DNA of 64,000 nucleotides from VRUE01 sp963702955 (GTDB lineage: Bacteria; Actinomycetota; Thermoleophilia; Solirubrobacterales; 70-9), in the NCBI GenBank assembly GCA_963702955.1, contig OY969774.1:496001-560000 (forward strand), in the 5' to 3' direction. Shown one piece after another: positions 17,813 to 25,396 of this stretch; the stretch's first letter is position 1, and each line of letters starts with the position of its first letter. The notes below the pieces were generated by a model. That model saw nothing but the letters and a program-made list of their open reading frames with translations, did no database searches and was not told where the DNA came from. The translations under genes and the position numbers were made by a program.

Positions 17813-19146
17813 GTCAGATGACCGAGACCCAGAACACGCAGAAGCCGGAGGGCGCCGAGGGCGAGAGCCCGTTCGCGACGATCGAGGAGGCGATCGAGGA
17901 GATCCGCCGCGGCCGCATGATCGTCGTCTGCGACGGCGAGGATCGCGAGAACGAGGGCGATCTGGTGATGGCGGCGCAGTTCGCCACCCCCGAGGCGGTC
18001 AACTTCATGGCCAAGGAGGCGCGCGGGCTGATCTGCCTGGCGCTGACCGCGGAGCGCTGCGAGCGGCTCGGCCTCAACCTGATGGCGGCGAAGAACGAGG
18101 CGCCGCTGCAGACCGCCTTCACGGTGACGATCGAGGCCGCCGGCGGGGTCACGACCGGCATCTCCGCCCACGACCGCGCCCACACGATCCAGGTCGCGAT
18201 CGACCCCAACTCGGGCGCGCGCGACATCGTCGTCCCCGGCCACATGTTCCCGCTGCGGGCCAAAGACGGCGGCGTGCTGGAGCGCACCGGCCACACCGAG
18301 GCCAGCGTCAACCTCGCCCGCCTCGCGGGCCTCACCCCGGCCGGGGTGATCTGCGAGGTGATGAACGACGACGGCACGATGGCCCGCGTCCCCGATCTGG
18401 TCCCCTACAGCCGCAAGCACAACCTGAAGATGGTCACGGTCGCCGACCTGATCGCCTACCGCCGCCGCACCGAGAAGCTGGTCGAGCGGGTCGTCGCGAC
18501 CGCCCTGCCGACCGCCTTCGGCGACTTCAGCGCGGTCGGCTACCGCTCGCTGGTCGACGACAAACACCACGTGGCGATGGTCAAGGGCGAGGTCGACGGC
18601 GCCGAGGACGTGCTGGTCCGCGTCCACAGCGAGTGCCTCACCGGCGACGTCTTCCACAGCATGCGCTGCGACTGCGGCGAGCAGCTCGAAGCGGCGCTCT
18701 CGATGATCGAGCGCGAGGGCCGCGGCGTCCTCCTCTACCTCTCCCAGGAGGGCCGCGGGATCGGCCTGCTGAACAAGCTGCGCGCCTACAAGCTGCAGGA
18801 GGAGGGAGCCGACACGGTCGAGGCCAACCTCAAGCTCGGCCTGCCCGCCGACCTGCGCGACTACGGGATCGGCGCCCAGATACTCGGCGACCTCGGCCTG
18901 ACCAGCATCCGCATCCTCACCAACAACCCGAAAAAGATCGTCGGGCTGGAGGGCTACGGGCTCTCGGTCAGCGAGCAGGTGCCGATCGAGGCGCCGCCCA
19001 ACGCCCACAACGAGTCCTACCTGCGGGCCAAGCGCGACAAGATGGGCCACTCGCTGCACCATCAGGGACTCGCCCTCGACGAGGAGATGATCCACGACGA
19101 GGAGGAGCGCGACGCGGCCGACGAGAGCGGACCGGCGGATGGCTGA
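17809..19146 (+). CDS. ribBA: bifunctional 3,4-dihydroxy-2-butanone-4-phosphate synthase / GTP cyclohydrolase II
   Basis: The N-terminal DHBP synthase domain has DGEDRENEGDLVMAAQ, GLICLALTAERCERL and HTEASVNLARLAG. The C-terminal GTP cyclohydrolase II domain has RVHSECLTGDVFHSMRCDCG (three zinc Cys), SQEGRGIGL and ILTNNPKK. Both domains look complete, so this one protein supplies both branches of lumazine synthesis. A charged C-terminal tail follows. The 445-residue length is slightly above the family norm owing to short extensions at both ends. GTG start overlaps ribE; the stop overlaps ribH. Confidence 0.95.
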   Translation: MSQMTETQNTQKPEGAEGESPFATIEEAIEEIRRGRMIVVCDGEDRENEGDLVMAAQFATPEAVNFMAKEARGLICLALTAERCERLGLNLMAAKNEAPLQTAFTVTIEAAGGVTTGISAHDRAHTIQVAIDPNSGARDIVVPGHMFPLRAKDGGVLERTGHTEASVNLARLAGLTPAGVICEVMNDDGTMARVPDLVPYSRKHNLKMVTVADLIAYRRRTEKLVERVVATALPTAFGDFSAVGYRSLVDDKHHVAMVKGEVDGAEDVLVRVHSECLTGDVFHSMRCDCGEQLEAALSMIEREGRGVLLYLSQEGRGIGLLNKLRAYKLQEEGADTVEANLKLGLPADLRDYGIGAQILGDLGLTSIRILTNNPKKIVGLEGYGLSVSEQVPIEAPPNAHNESYLRAKRDKMGHSLHHQGLALDEEMIHDEEERDAADESGPADG

Positions 19147-19630
19147 GCCGGGGGCCTTCCTCGAGAGCTTCGAGGAGGGCGAGCGGGAGATTCTCTCGAC
19201 GCTGCGCTTCGCCGTCTGCGTCGGCCGCTTCTACGAGGACCTGGCGCAGCGGCTGCTGCACGGCGCCAACGAGGGCTTCGAGCTGGCCGGGGTGCCGGCC
19301 GCCGCGGTCCGCCACGCCTCCGTCCCCGGCGCCTACGAGCTGCCGTTCGCGGCGAAGCTGCACGCCGCTAGCGGAGAATACGCCGGGGTCGCCTGCCTCG
19401 GCGTCGTGATCCGCGGCGAGACCGACCACTACGACTTCGTCTGCGCCGAGGCAGCGCGCGGCATCCAGGACGTGCAGCTGGAGACCGGCGTCCCCTGCTC
19501 CTTCGGCGTGATCACCTGCGACACGATGGAGCAGGCCCTGGAGCGGGCGGGAGGCGGCAAGCGCGACCAGGGCCGCAACGCCGCCCTCACGGTGGCCCGT
19601 ATGGCCCTGCTGCAGCGCCGGCTGGCTTAG
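19139..19630 (+). CDS. ribH: 6,7-dimethyl-8-ribityllumazine synthase
   Basis: This enzyme condenses the pyrimidine and DHBP to lumazine and usually forms icosahedral shells. It shows FAVCVGRFYEDLAQRLLHGA, SVPGAYELPFAAK, CLGVVIRGETDHYDFV and PCSFGVITCDTMEQALER (the family has V-L-T here), with the catalytic His in the HYDFV stretch. It has 163 residues, a normal length. It is the last gene of ribD-ribE-ribBA-ribH and its end overlaps that of the facing PIN gene by 4 bp. Confidence 0.95.
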   Translation: MAEPGAFLESFEEGEREILSTLRFAVCVGRFYEDLAQRLLHGANEGFELAGVPAAAVRHASVPGAYELPFAAKLHAASGEYAGVACLGVVIRGETDHYDFVCAEAARGIQDVQLETGVPCSFGVITCDTMEQALERAGGGKRDQGRNAALTVARMALLQRRLA

Positions 19631-20004
19631 ATCGGCAGCACAGCGACGGGATAGCGCCGGATTTCGCTGTCGGAGGTGACGATCGTCATGCCTTCCAGGT
19701 GCGCCTGGGCAATGATCATGCGGTCGAAGGGGTCACGGTGGTGGCGGGGCAGCGATTCGACGGCGTAGACGTGACGCATCGCCACGGCCAGGGGCTCGAA
19801 ACTCTGCACGGCGAGTGCGTTCTCGAGGTCGGAGGGGATTCGCAGTCTTCCCTTGGCAACCTTGATTTCGATCTCCCATGCGCTGACCACACTGACGAAG
19901 ACATCGTTGACTTCGTCTTCGATCGCGTCGATTGCGATCGGTGAGATGCGCTCTCGGTTGACCAAGGTCCAGATCAGCGCGTTGGTGTCCAGCAACAACT
20001 TCAT
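19627..20004 (-). CDS. PIN-domain toxin (VapC-like ribonuclease)
   Basis: The 125-residue PIN protein is the likely toxin of a type II toxin-antitoxin pair. It begins MKLLLDTNALIWTL (Asp6), has SAWEIEIKVAKG (Glu44 region), HHRDPFDRMIIAQA (Asp91 region) and TSDSEI (Asp112), the expected acidic quartet for metal-dependent RNA cleavage. The ATG at 20004 overlaps the antitoxin stop by 4 bp. The pair sits between the riboflavin operon and rpmB, where it interrupts otherwise core genes. Confidence 0.88.
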   Translation of the reverse strand: MKLLLDTNALIWTLVNRERISPIAIDAIEDEVNDVFVSVVSAWEIEIKVAKGRLRIPSDLENALAVQSFEPLAVAMRHVYAVESLPRHHRDPFDRMIIAQAHLEGMTIVTSDSEIRRYPVAVLPI

Positions 20005-20297
20005 TTGGCCTTTTTCCACTCCTCCGGCCACTCGTCTTCCGGCCCGTAGAATTCTTCGGCGATTTCCTGGTCGACTTTCTTCATCTCCTCCTCGGAGACC
20101 ATCCAGAAGCCTTTCCCCTCCCACGCGCCCAGTTTGCGACGCCCCCGCTTCTCTTGGGCTATAGGCACCAGCTTCGCCGCCGGCTTGCCCGCCCGGCTGA
20201 TCACGATCTCCTCGCCCCCTTCGACCCGCTCGACGAGCTTCGACAGATGGGTCTTGGCCTCGTGCATGTTCACCTGCTCCAGGTCCTCGGCGCTCAT
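20001..20297 (-). CDS. Phd/YefM-type antitoxin
   Basis: This small protein (98 residues from ATG 20297) has the Phd/YefM N-terminal DNA-binding pattern VNMHEAKTHLSKLVERV, EEIVISRAGKPAAKLVPI, followed by a C-terminal acidic/aromatic region (EEFYGPEDEWPEEW) expected to wrap the toxin. ATG 20297 is preferred to an upstream in-frame start at 20321 because a strong GGGGGGAG ribosome site lies just before it. It is the first gene of the pair and is likely autoregulated. Confidence 0.85.
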   Translation of the reverse strand: MSAEDLEQVNMHEAKTHLSKLVERVEGGEEIVISRAGKPAAKLVPIAQEKRGRRKLGAWEGKGFWMVSEEEMKKVDQEIAEEFYGPEDEWPEEWKKAK

Positions 20298-20386
20298 TTC
20301 TCTCCCCCCTTTCGGGCACATCGTCCGAAACCGTTCGTGCTTAGGCGACTTAGCTAACTTCGCTTCAAGGTAGCATCCACGACCCG

Positions 20387-20578
20387 ATGGCCAAGGTATG
20401 CCACAGCTGCGGCAAGGGACCGGCGTTCGGCCAGTCCCGCAGCCACTCGATGGTCGCGACCAAGCGGCGCTTCGACCCGAACCTGCAGAAGGTGCGGATC
20501 GAAGAGCGCGGGCGCAAGCTGCGGACCTACGTCTGCACTCGCTGCCTCAAGGCCAACAAGGTCACCAAGGCCGCTTAG
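20387..20578 (+). CDS. rpmB: 50S ribosomal protein L28, zinc-ribbon form
   Basis: The 63-residue protein MAKVCHSCGKGPAFGQSRSH with RRFDPNLQKVRI and TYVCTRCLKANK is L28. The CxxC pairs at 5-8 and 50-53 mark the zinc-binding form. It stands alone rather than with rpmG. Its stop is followed 10 bases later by the first copy of a structured repeat, which probably includes its terminator. Confidence 0.95.
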   Translation: MAKVCHSCGKGPAFGQSRSHSMVATKRRFDPNLQKVRIEERGRKLRTYVCTRCLKANKVTKAA

Positions 20579-20588
20579 CCCTCGGCCG

Positions 20589-20734
20589 GAGGAAGCCGGT
20601 CATCCTCCGGATGAATTGATGTCGCACGCGCTTTGCGCTTAGCGACGGATCTCGAGCGCGGCTCCGCCGCGCAAACATCGGATTGCATATCGCGGCCTTC
20701 GGCCACATTCACCCGGAGGACGCCCGGCTCCCTC
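20589..20734 (+). repeat. structured repeat copy 1: ~102-nt multi-hairpin core inside a 22-bp stem
   Basis: An outer stem pairs 20589-20610 with 20713-20734 (19 of 22 positions complementary). The enclosed core (20611-20712) contains three hairpins: GTCGC/GCGAC with inner GCGC-TTT-GCGC; GCGCGGC-TCC-GCCGCGC; and GGCC-TTC-GGCC. TGAAT/ATTCA closes the core. The core is about 80% identical to copy 2 at 21413-21509 read on the other strand, whereas the outer stems are unrelated in sequence. It lies directly downstream of rpmB, in the same orientation relative to its gene as copy 2 is to mmpL. Confidence 0.85.
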
Positions 20735-20813
20735 TTCCCAAGAACTCAGCTTGTGCGGAAGCTTCTTTCTTCAAGCGCCGCGGTCTTACGTGCGCGTTGA
20801 GGCGGCCCACCGT

Positions 20814-21302
20814 TTAATGCGTCTCGAACGAGTTGAACGCCACGGTGTCCAAGGCTAAGGCAGCGTAGATCTCGAAGAGCGTTCGTTCAATCGGATCTTC
20901 AAGTTCGATCCAGCGGATGTTCATTCCGGCAACTCGTGCTTTGGCCTGCCGGAAATGCTCTGCGAAATGGGGATCGGCCTCCAAGACCTTTCGGGCTCGC
21001 TTAAGGTCGATACCGGCGGTTTCGGCTTCCGCCTTGCCGATCAAGAAGGCGAATGAGGCCTGGTTCTCAGTCGCCTTGGCGGCCGTGTGGTTCCGCAATC
21101 GGGCTCGCAAGTTGCGCGTCTGACCAACGTACACCGGCTTGCTGTCGGAGAAGAGATAGATCCCCGCGATCTCGGGTATGAAGCCGTGCTCGTCCCTCGG
21201 GGCCACTGGTGCGACGAGTAGCTGGACGAGGAGCCCCTCCATTCGGTCCACTGCCTCACCGAACTGGCGCAGCCCTCCTTCGTCTATAGAGATCCTCGCC
21301 AC
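20814..21302 (-). CDS. GIY-YIG nuclease-domain protein
   Basis: The 162-residue protein contains a GIY-YIG fold: IAGIYLFSDSKPVYVGQTRNLRARLRNH (GIY at about residue 47, YVG at about 58, catalytic Arg 10 residues later) and a late Glu in ERTLFEIYAAL. Nothing else is recognised; the N-terminal ~40 residues may bind a partner or DNA. The gene lies between two inverted copies of the structured repeat (20589-20734 and 21385-21540), with about 80 bp on each side, and is less GC-biased than its neighbours. It could be a housekeeping UvrC/YhbQ-like nuclease or a nuclease that acts on the repeats; only the fold is secure. Confidence 0.8.
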   Translation of the reverse strand: MARISIDEGGLRQFGEAVDRMEGLLVQLLVAPVAPRDEHGFIPEIAGIYLFSDSKPVYVGQTRNLRARLRNHTAAKATENQASFAFLIGKAEAETAGIDLKRARKVLEADPHFAEHFRQAKARVAGMNIRWIELEDPIERTLFEIYAALALDTVAFNSFETH

Positions 21303-21384
21303 TGCACGATGCTATCTCCGGCAGTTAGCGAAGCCGTTTCATCGTGGCGACAGCTGGAAGCTCTCCCGAGGAGAGTTGGCTTGC

Positions 21385-21540
21385 GTGAGAAGGGACGCCG
21401 ACCCCCTTCCCGGGAATGTGGCGAAGCCGCCTATGCAATCTGTCTCCCGCGCGGCGGAGCCGCGCTCCAACTTTGTCGCTAAGCGCGAAGCGCGTGCGAC
21501 ATCAATTCACGGGAAGGGGGTCGGCGTCCCTTCCCCTCAC
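21385..21540 (-). repeat. structured repeat copy 2: ~97-nt multi-hairpin core inside a 24-bp perfect stem
   Basis: The outer stem pairs 21389-21412 with 21510-21533, 24 of 24 bases, with a further GTGAG/CTCAC pair outside it (21385-21389 with 21536-21540). Read on the minus strand, the core starts GTGAATTGATGTCGCACGCG and shows the same three hairpins as copy 1, with compensated differences in the third (GGCG-GCTT-CGCC here, GGCC-TTC-GGCC in copy 1). It follows the mmpL stop codon directly on the same strand, so it can act as part of the mmpL 3' end. Confidence 0.85.
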
Positions 21541-23729
21541 GGGCTCTCGACGACCGGGTGCTCGCCGGTCGGGGCGGGGTCGCCCTCGGCCGGCTCTACG
21601 TGGAGCCTGGGGAGGATCCGGTCGAGCCAGGCCGGCAGCCACCAGGCCCGCTTGCCGAACAGCTGCATGATCGCCGGCACGAGGACCGAGCGGATGATCA
21701 CGGCGTCGATGAAGACCGCGGCGGCGAGGCCGAGCCCGAACAGTTTGATGATCCGTTCGTCGCCGAGCATGAACGAGGCGAAGACGGTGACCATGATCGC
21801 CGCCGCGGCGGTGATCACCCGCCCGGTCAGGGCGAGGCCGCGGGTGACCGCGACGGTCGCGTCCCGGCGCTGCTCCCACTCCTCGTGGATCCGCGACATC
21901 AGGAACACCTCGTAGTCCATCGAGAGCCCGAAGACGATCGCGAAGAGGAAGATCGGGAAGAAGGAGACGATCGGCCCGGTGTTGTCGACGCCGATCAGGC
22001 TCGCCCCCCAGCCCCACTGGAAGACGGCGACGATCAGTCCGAAGGCGGCACCGATGCTGAGCAGGTTCATCACCACCGCCTTCAGCGGCACCAGAACCGA
22101 GCGGAAGACGGCCATCAGCAGCAGCGCCGAGAGCAGCACGACGACGCCGATGAAGAGCGGCAGCTTTTCGGCGATCGCGTCGCCGAAGTCCTCGAAGACC
22201 GCGTTGACGCCGCCGACGTGCAACTGGGCGCCGGTCGCGCGCTCGATCGGCGGGATCACGTCGCCGCGAATGTGGTCGAGCAGGTCGGTCGTCAACGCGC
22301 TCTGCGGCGAGGTGGTCGGGTAGACCTGGAACACCCCCGTGTTTTCCTGCTTATTGAGGGTGATCGAGGTCGCGGCGGCGACGCCTTCTTCGCCTTCGAG
22401 CGCCCGCTTCAGCCGCACCATCCCCGCGTCTTCGCCCTTCCCGGGCAGCGCCGCGACCATCACGAACGGCCCGTTGAAGCCGGGGCCGAAGCCTTCGGCG
22501 AGCAGGTCGTAGGCCTTGCGGGTGGTTTTGTCCGGCGGTTCGGTGCCGGCGTCGTTGGTGCCGAGACGCAGCGAGAGGGTGGGGATGCAGAGGATCAGCA
22601 GCAGCCCTCCCGAGAGCACAGCCGAGAGCACCGGCCGGCGCTGGATCTCGCGGCTCCAGCGGAACCATTTGGTGTCCTCGGCAATGGTCGACGAGCGGCT
22701 GCCGAGGCCGGGGATGCGGAGGCGGTCGATCCGGCGCCCGACGATCGTCAGCAGCGACGGCAGCAGGGTCAGCGCCGCGATCATCGTGAACAGCACCGCC
22801 AGCGCCGCCGCCACCGCCACCCCGTAGAGGAAGGTGAGGCCGAGCAGGAACATCCCCAGCAGCGAGATGATCACGGTGACGCCGGCGAAGAGGACGGCGC
22901 GGCCGGCGGTGTCGACCGCGGCGATCGCGGCGTCGCGCGGCTCCAGGCCGTCGTCGAGGCCGTTGCGGAAGCGGGTGAGGATGAAGAGCGCGTAGTCGAT
23001 CCCGACCCCGAGCCCGATCATCGCCGCCAGCACCGGCGCGAAGTTGGCCATGTCGAAGACGTGGGTGCCGAGCGTGACCAGGCTGATACCGACGCCGAGC
23101 GCGAACAGCGCGGTAAGGATCGGCAGGCCCATTGCGACCACCGAGCCGAAGGTGATCAGGAGGACGACCATCGCCGCCAGCAGGCCGATCCCGAACGAGG
23201 AGTCCCCTTCTTCCTGTTCGGCTTCGGCGATCGGGTTGCCCCCTAGCTCGACCTGCAGGCCGGGGGTCGCGGCGCCCTCGGCGATCGCGATGATCTTCCT
23301 GGTCTTTTCCTTGTCGAGCTTGTTGTTGGGGACGTCGAACTGGACGGTCGCGTAGGCGATCGTCCCGTCCTCGCTGACCGCCGCGGCGCCGCCCTTGTCG
23401 TAGGGGCCGGCCACTTCGCTGACGTGGGGAAACTTCGCGATCTTCGCGAAGGCGCTCTTCATCCTGCGCTCGACCGCCGGCGCTTCGACTCCCTGTTCGG
23501 CCTTGAACACGATCTGCGCCGTGTCGCCGGCCTGCGACGGGAATTTGCTTTCGAGCAGGTCGAAGGCTTCCTTGGAATCCGAGGCCGGCAGCTTGAATTC
23601 TTCGGTGAAGTGGGCACCGACCGAGCTGGAGATCCCGCCGACCGCGATCAGGGCCACGATCCAGGCGAGGATCACCGTCTTGCGATGCCCGGTGGTCCAG
23701 GTGGCGAAGCGTCTCATCGAGCGCCGCAC
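21537..23729 (-). CDS. MMPL/RND family transporter
   Basis: The 730-residue membrane protein has the MMPL layout: one N-terminal helix, an extracytoplasmic domain (about 40-180), five or six helices, a second large extracytoplasmic domain (about 390-540) and a second helix bundle. Family motifs include GLGVGIDYALFILTRFR and, in the second half, FGLSMDYEVFLMSRIHEEW. Such proteins export lipids or drugs using proton motive force; the substrate is unknown. It is divergent from the yloV/fakA-like gene with a 35-bp gap. Confidence 0.87.
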   Translation of the reverse strand: MRRSMRRFATWTTGHRKTVILAWIVALIAVGGISSSVGAHFTEEFKLPASDSKEAFDLLESKFPSQAGDTAQIVFKAEQGVEAPAVERRMKSAFAKIAKFPHVSEVAGPYDKGGAAAVSEDGTIAYATVQFDVPNNKLDKEKTRKIIAIAEGAATPGLQVELGGNPIAEAEQEEGDSSFGIGLLAAMVVLLITFGSVVAMGLPILTALFALGVGISLVTLGTHVFDMANFAPVLAAMIGLGVGIDYALFILTRFRNGLDDGLEPRDAAIAAVDTAGRAVLFAGVTVIISLLGMFLLGLTFLYGVAVAAALAVLFTMIAALTLLPSLLTIVGRRIDRLRIPGLGSRSSTIAEDTKWFRWSREIQRRPVLSAVLSGGLLLILCIPTLSLRLGTNDAGTEPPDKTTRKAYDLLAEGFGPGFNGPFVMVAALPGKGEDAGMVRLKRALEGEEGVAAATSITLNKQENTGVFQVYPTTSPQSALTTDLLDHIRGDVIPPIERATGAQLHVGGVNAVFEDFGDAIAEKLPLFIGVVVLLSALLLMAVFRSVLVPLKAVVMNLLSIGAAFGLIVAVFQWGWGASLIGVDNTGPIVSFFPIFLFAIVFGLSMDYEVFLMSRIHEEWEQRRDATVAVTRGLALTGRVITAAAAIMVTVFASFMLGDERIIKLFGLGLAAAVFIDAVIIRSVLVPAIMQLFGKRAWWLPAWLDRILPRLHVEPAEGDPAPTGEHPVVESP

Positions 23730-23764
23730 CGTAGCGAACCGCGGCGGCGGCTAGATTTCGGGCG

Positions 23765-25396
23765 ATGCCCGACCCCTCGATCGCGCGCTTCCGGCGCGTC
23801 GTCACCGCTGCCTACGCCTCGCTGGAGGAGCGCCGGCAGGAGGTCAACGACCTCAACGTCTTCCCGGTCGCCGACGGCGACACCGGCGACAACATGGCGA
23901 TGACGATGCGGGCGGTGATGGAGGAGCTGGATCGGCTCGACGGGCTCGAGGTCGACGAGGTAGGGCGCGCCGAGCTGGTCCAGGCGCTGGCCCGGGCGGC
24001 GCTGATGGGCGCCCGCGGCAACTCCGGCGTGATCCTCAGCCAGATCGTCCGCGGCGCCGCCGAGGAGCTGGCGAGTCGGCCCGGCGAGCTGGTCAACCCG
24101 GTCCTCGTCGCCTCCGCCTTCGCCAGCGCCGCCGACGCCGCCTACGCCTCGGTTCGCGATCCCTCCGAGGGGACGATGCTGACCGTCTTCCGCGAGATGG
24201 CCCACTCGATCGCCCGCCAGCTCGCCCATCTCGACGTCGGCAAGCAGCGGCTCGGCAAGGGGGTCAGCGACGAGCAGCAGGACGCGATCCTCGCCGAGGT
24301 GCTGGAGCAGGCGATCGCCGACGGCCAGCGCGCGGTCGAGCGCACCCCCGAGCAGCTCGAGGTGCTGCGCGACTCGGGGGTGGTCAACGCCGGCGGCTAC
24401 GGGCTGGTGCTGATCCTCGCCGGCGTCGTCGCCGGGCTGCGCGGCGAGGCGGCCGACGTCCCCGAGGTCACCCACCATGAGCCGCCGCGGCTCAGTCGGC
24501 CCCACCACGAGGACAGCCGCTACCGCTACTGCACCAACTTCATCGTCTCCGGCGCCGGGCTCGGCGCGCGCGAGTTCCTGCCGCGGCTGGAGGGGCTCGG
24601 CGACTCGGTGTTGGTGGTCGGCGACGAGGTCACCCTCAAGGTCCATCTCCATACCGACGAGCCGGAGTCCGCGGTGGCGGTCTTCGAGGGCGCCGGCGAG
24701 GTCACCAACCTCGACGTCGCCGACATGCGCGAGCAGATCGCCGCCCGCGACGCCCGGCTCGAGGCGGGGCGGACGGGGGTGCTGGCAGTCGCCGCCGGCG
24801 ACGGAATGGAGCGGCTGTTCGGCGAGCTGGGGGCGCACGTGGTGCCGGGCGGCGAGACGCTCAACCCGTCGACCTACGAGCTGCTGGCCGGGATCCACGA
24901 GGTGCCGGCCGACGAAGTCCTCGTCCTGCCCAGCTCTTCCAACGTGGTCATGGCCGCCGAGCGGGCCTGCGAGCTGTCCGAGAAGCCGGCCCGGGTCCTC
25001 GGCGCCACCTCGCAGCAGGAAGCGCTGCTCGCCCTGATCGAATTCGATCCGGCGGCCTCCGCGGAGGAGAACACCGCGCGGCTCGGCGAGGCGCTGGCGG
25101 GGATCGTCGCCGGCGGAGTCGCCCCGGCGGCCCGCGACGACGCCCAGGGCCGCTTCCGCAAGGGCGACGCGGTCGGCTTCGCCGGCGAGGAGATCGTCGC
25201 CTGGGGCGGCGCCGGCTCGACCCTGGCGGCGACGATCGAGGCGCTCGCCGAGGGGGCCGAGATCGTCACCGTGCTGGCCGGCGCCGACGCCCCGATCCCG
25301 CTCGAGGAGATCGACACCCACGTCCCCGACGGGGTCGAGGTCGAGACACACTCAGGCGGTCAGCCGAGCTGGTGGTGGCTGCTCGCCGCCCAGTAG
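23765..25396 (+). CDS. DAK2/DegV-associated kinase-like protein (YloV/FakA family)
   Basis: The 543-residue protein has an N-terminal DhaL-type ATP-binding domain (DLNVFPVADGDTGDNMAMTM at about residues 36-55, three metal-binding Asp; GARGNSGVILSQ at about 84-95) and a C-terminal domain typical of YloV/FakA. FakA phosphorylates fatty acids delivered by FakB proteins; no FakB is in the window, so the substrate is inferred. The gene precedes recG, as yloV does in Firmicutes. recG's first codons overlap its end by 25 bp. Confidence 0.85.
   Translation: MPDPSIARFRRVVTAAYASLEERRQEVNDLNVFPVADGDTGDNMAMTMRAVMEELDRLDGLEVDEVGRAELVQALARAALMGARGNSGVILSQIVRGAAEELASRPGELVNPVLVASAFASAADAAYASVRDPSEGTMLTVFREMAHSIARQLAHLDVGKQRLGKGVSDEQQDAILAEVLEQAIADGQRAVERTPEQLEVLRDSGVVNAGGYGLVLILAGVVAGLRGEAADVPEVTHHEPPRLSRPHHEDSRYRYCTNFIVSGAGLGAREFLPRLEGLGDSVLVVGDEVTLKVHLHTDEPESAVAVFEGAGEVTNLDVADMREQIAARDARLEAGRTGVLAVAAGDGMERLFGELGAHVVPGGETLNPSTYELLAGIHEVPADEVLVLPSSSNVVMAAERACELSEKPARVLGATSQQEALLALIEFDPAASAEENTARLGEALAGIVAGGVAPAARDDAQGRFRKGDAVGFAGEEIVAWGGAGSTLAATIEALAEGAEIVTVLAGADAPIPLEEIDTHVPDGVEVETHSGGQPSWWWLLAAQ

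Noticed and set aside
19627..20319. A longer 230-residue PIN protein
   Set aside because: The extra N-terminal part is the antitoxin gene read in another frame; the Shine-Dalgarno site and overlap support a start at 20004.
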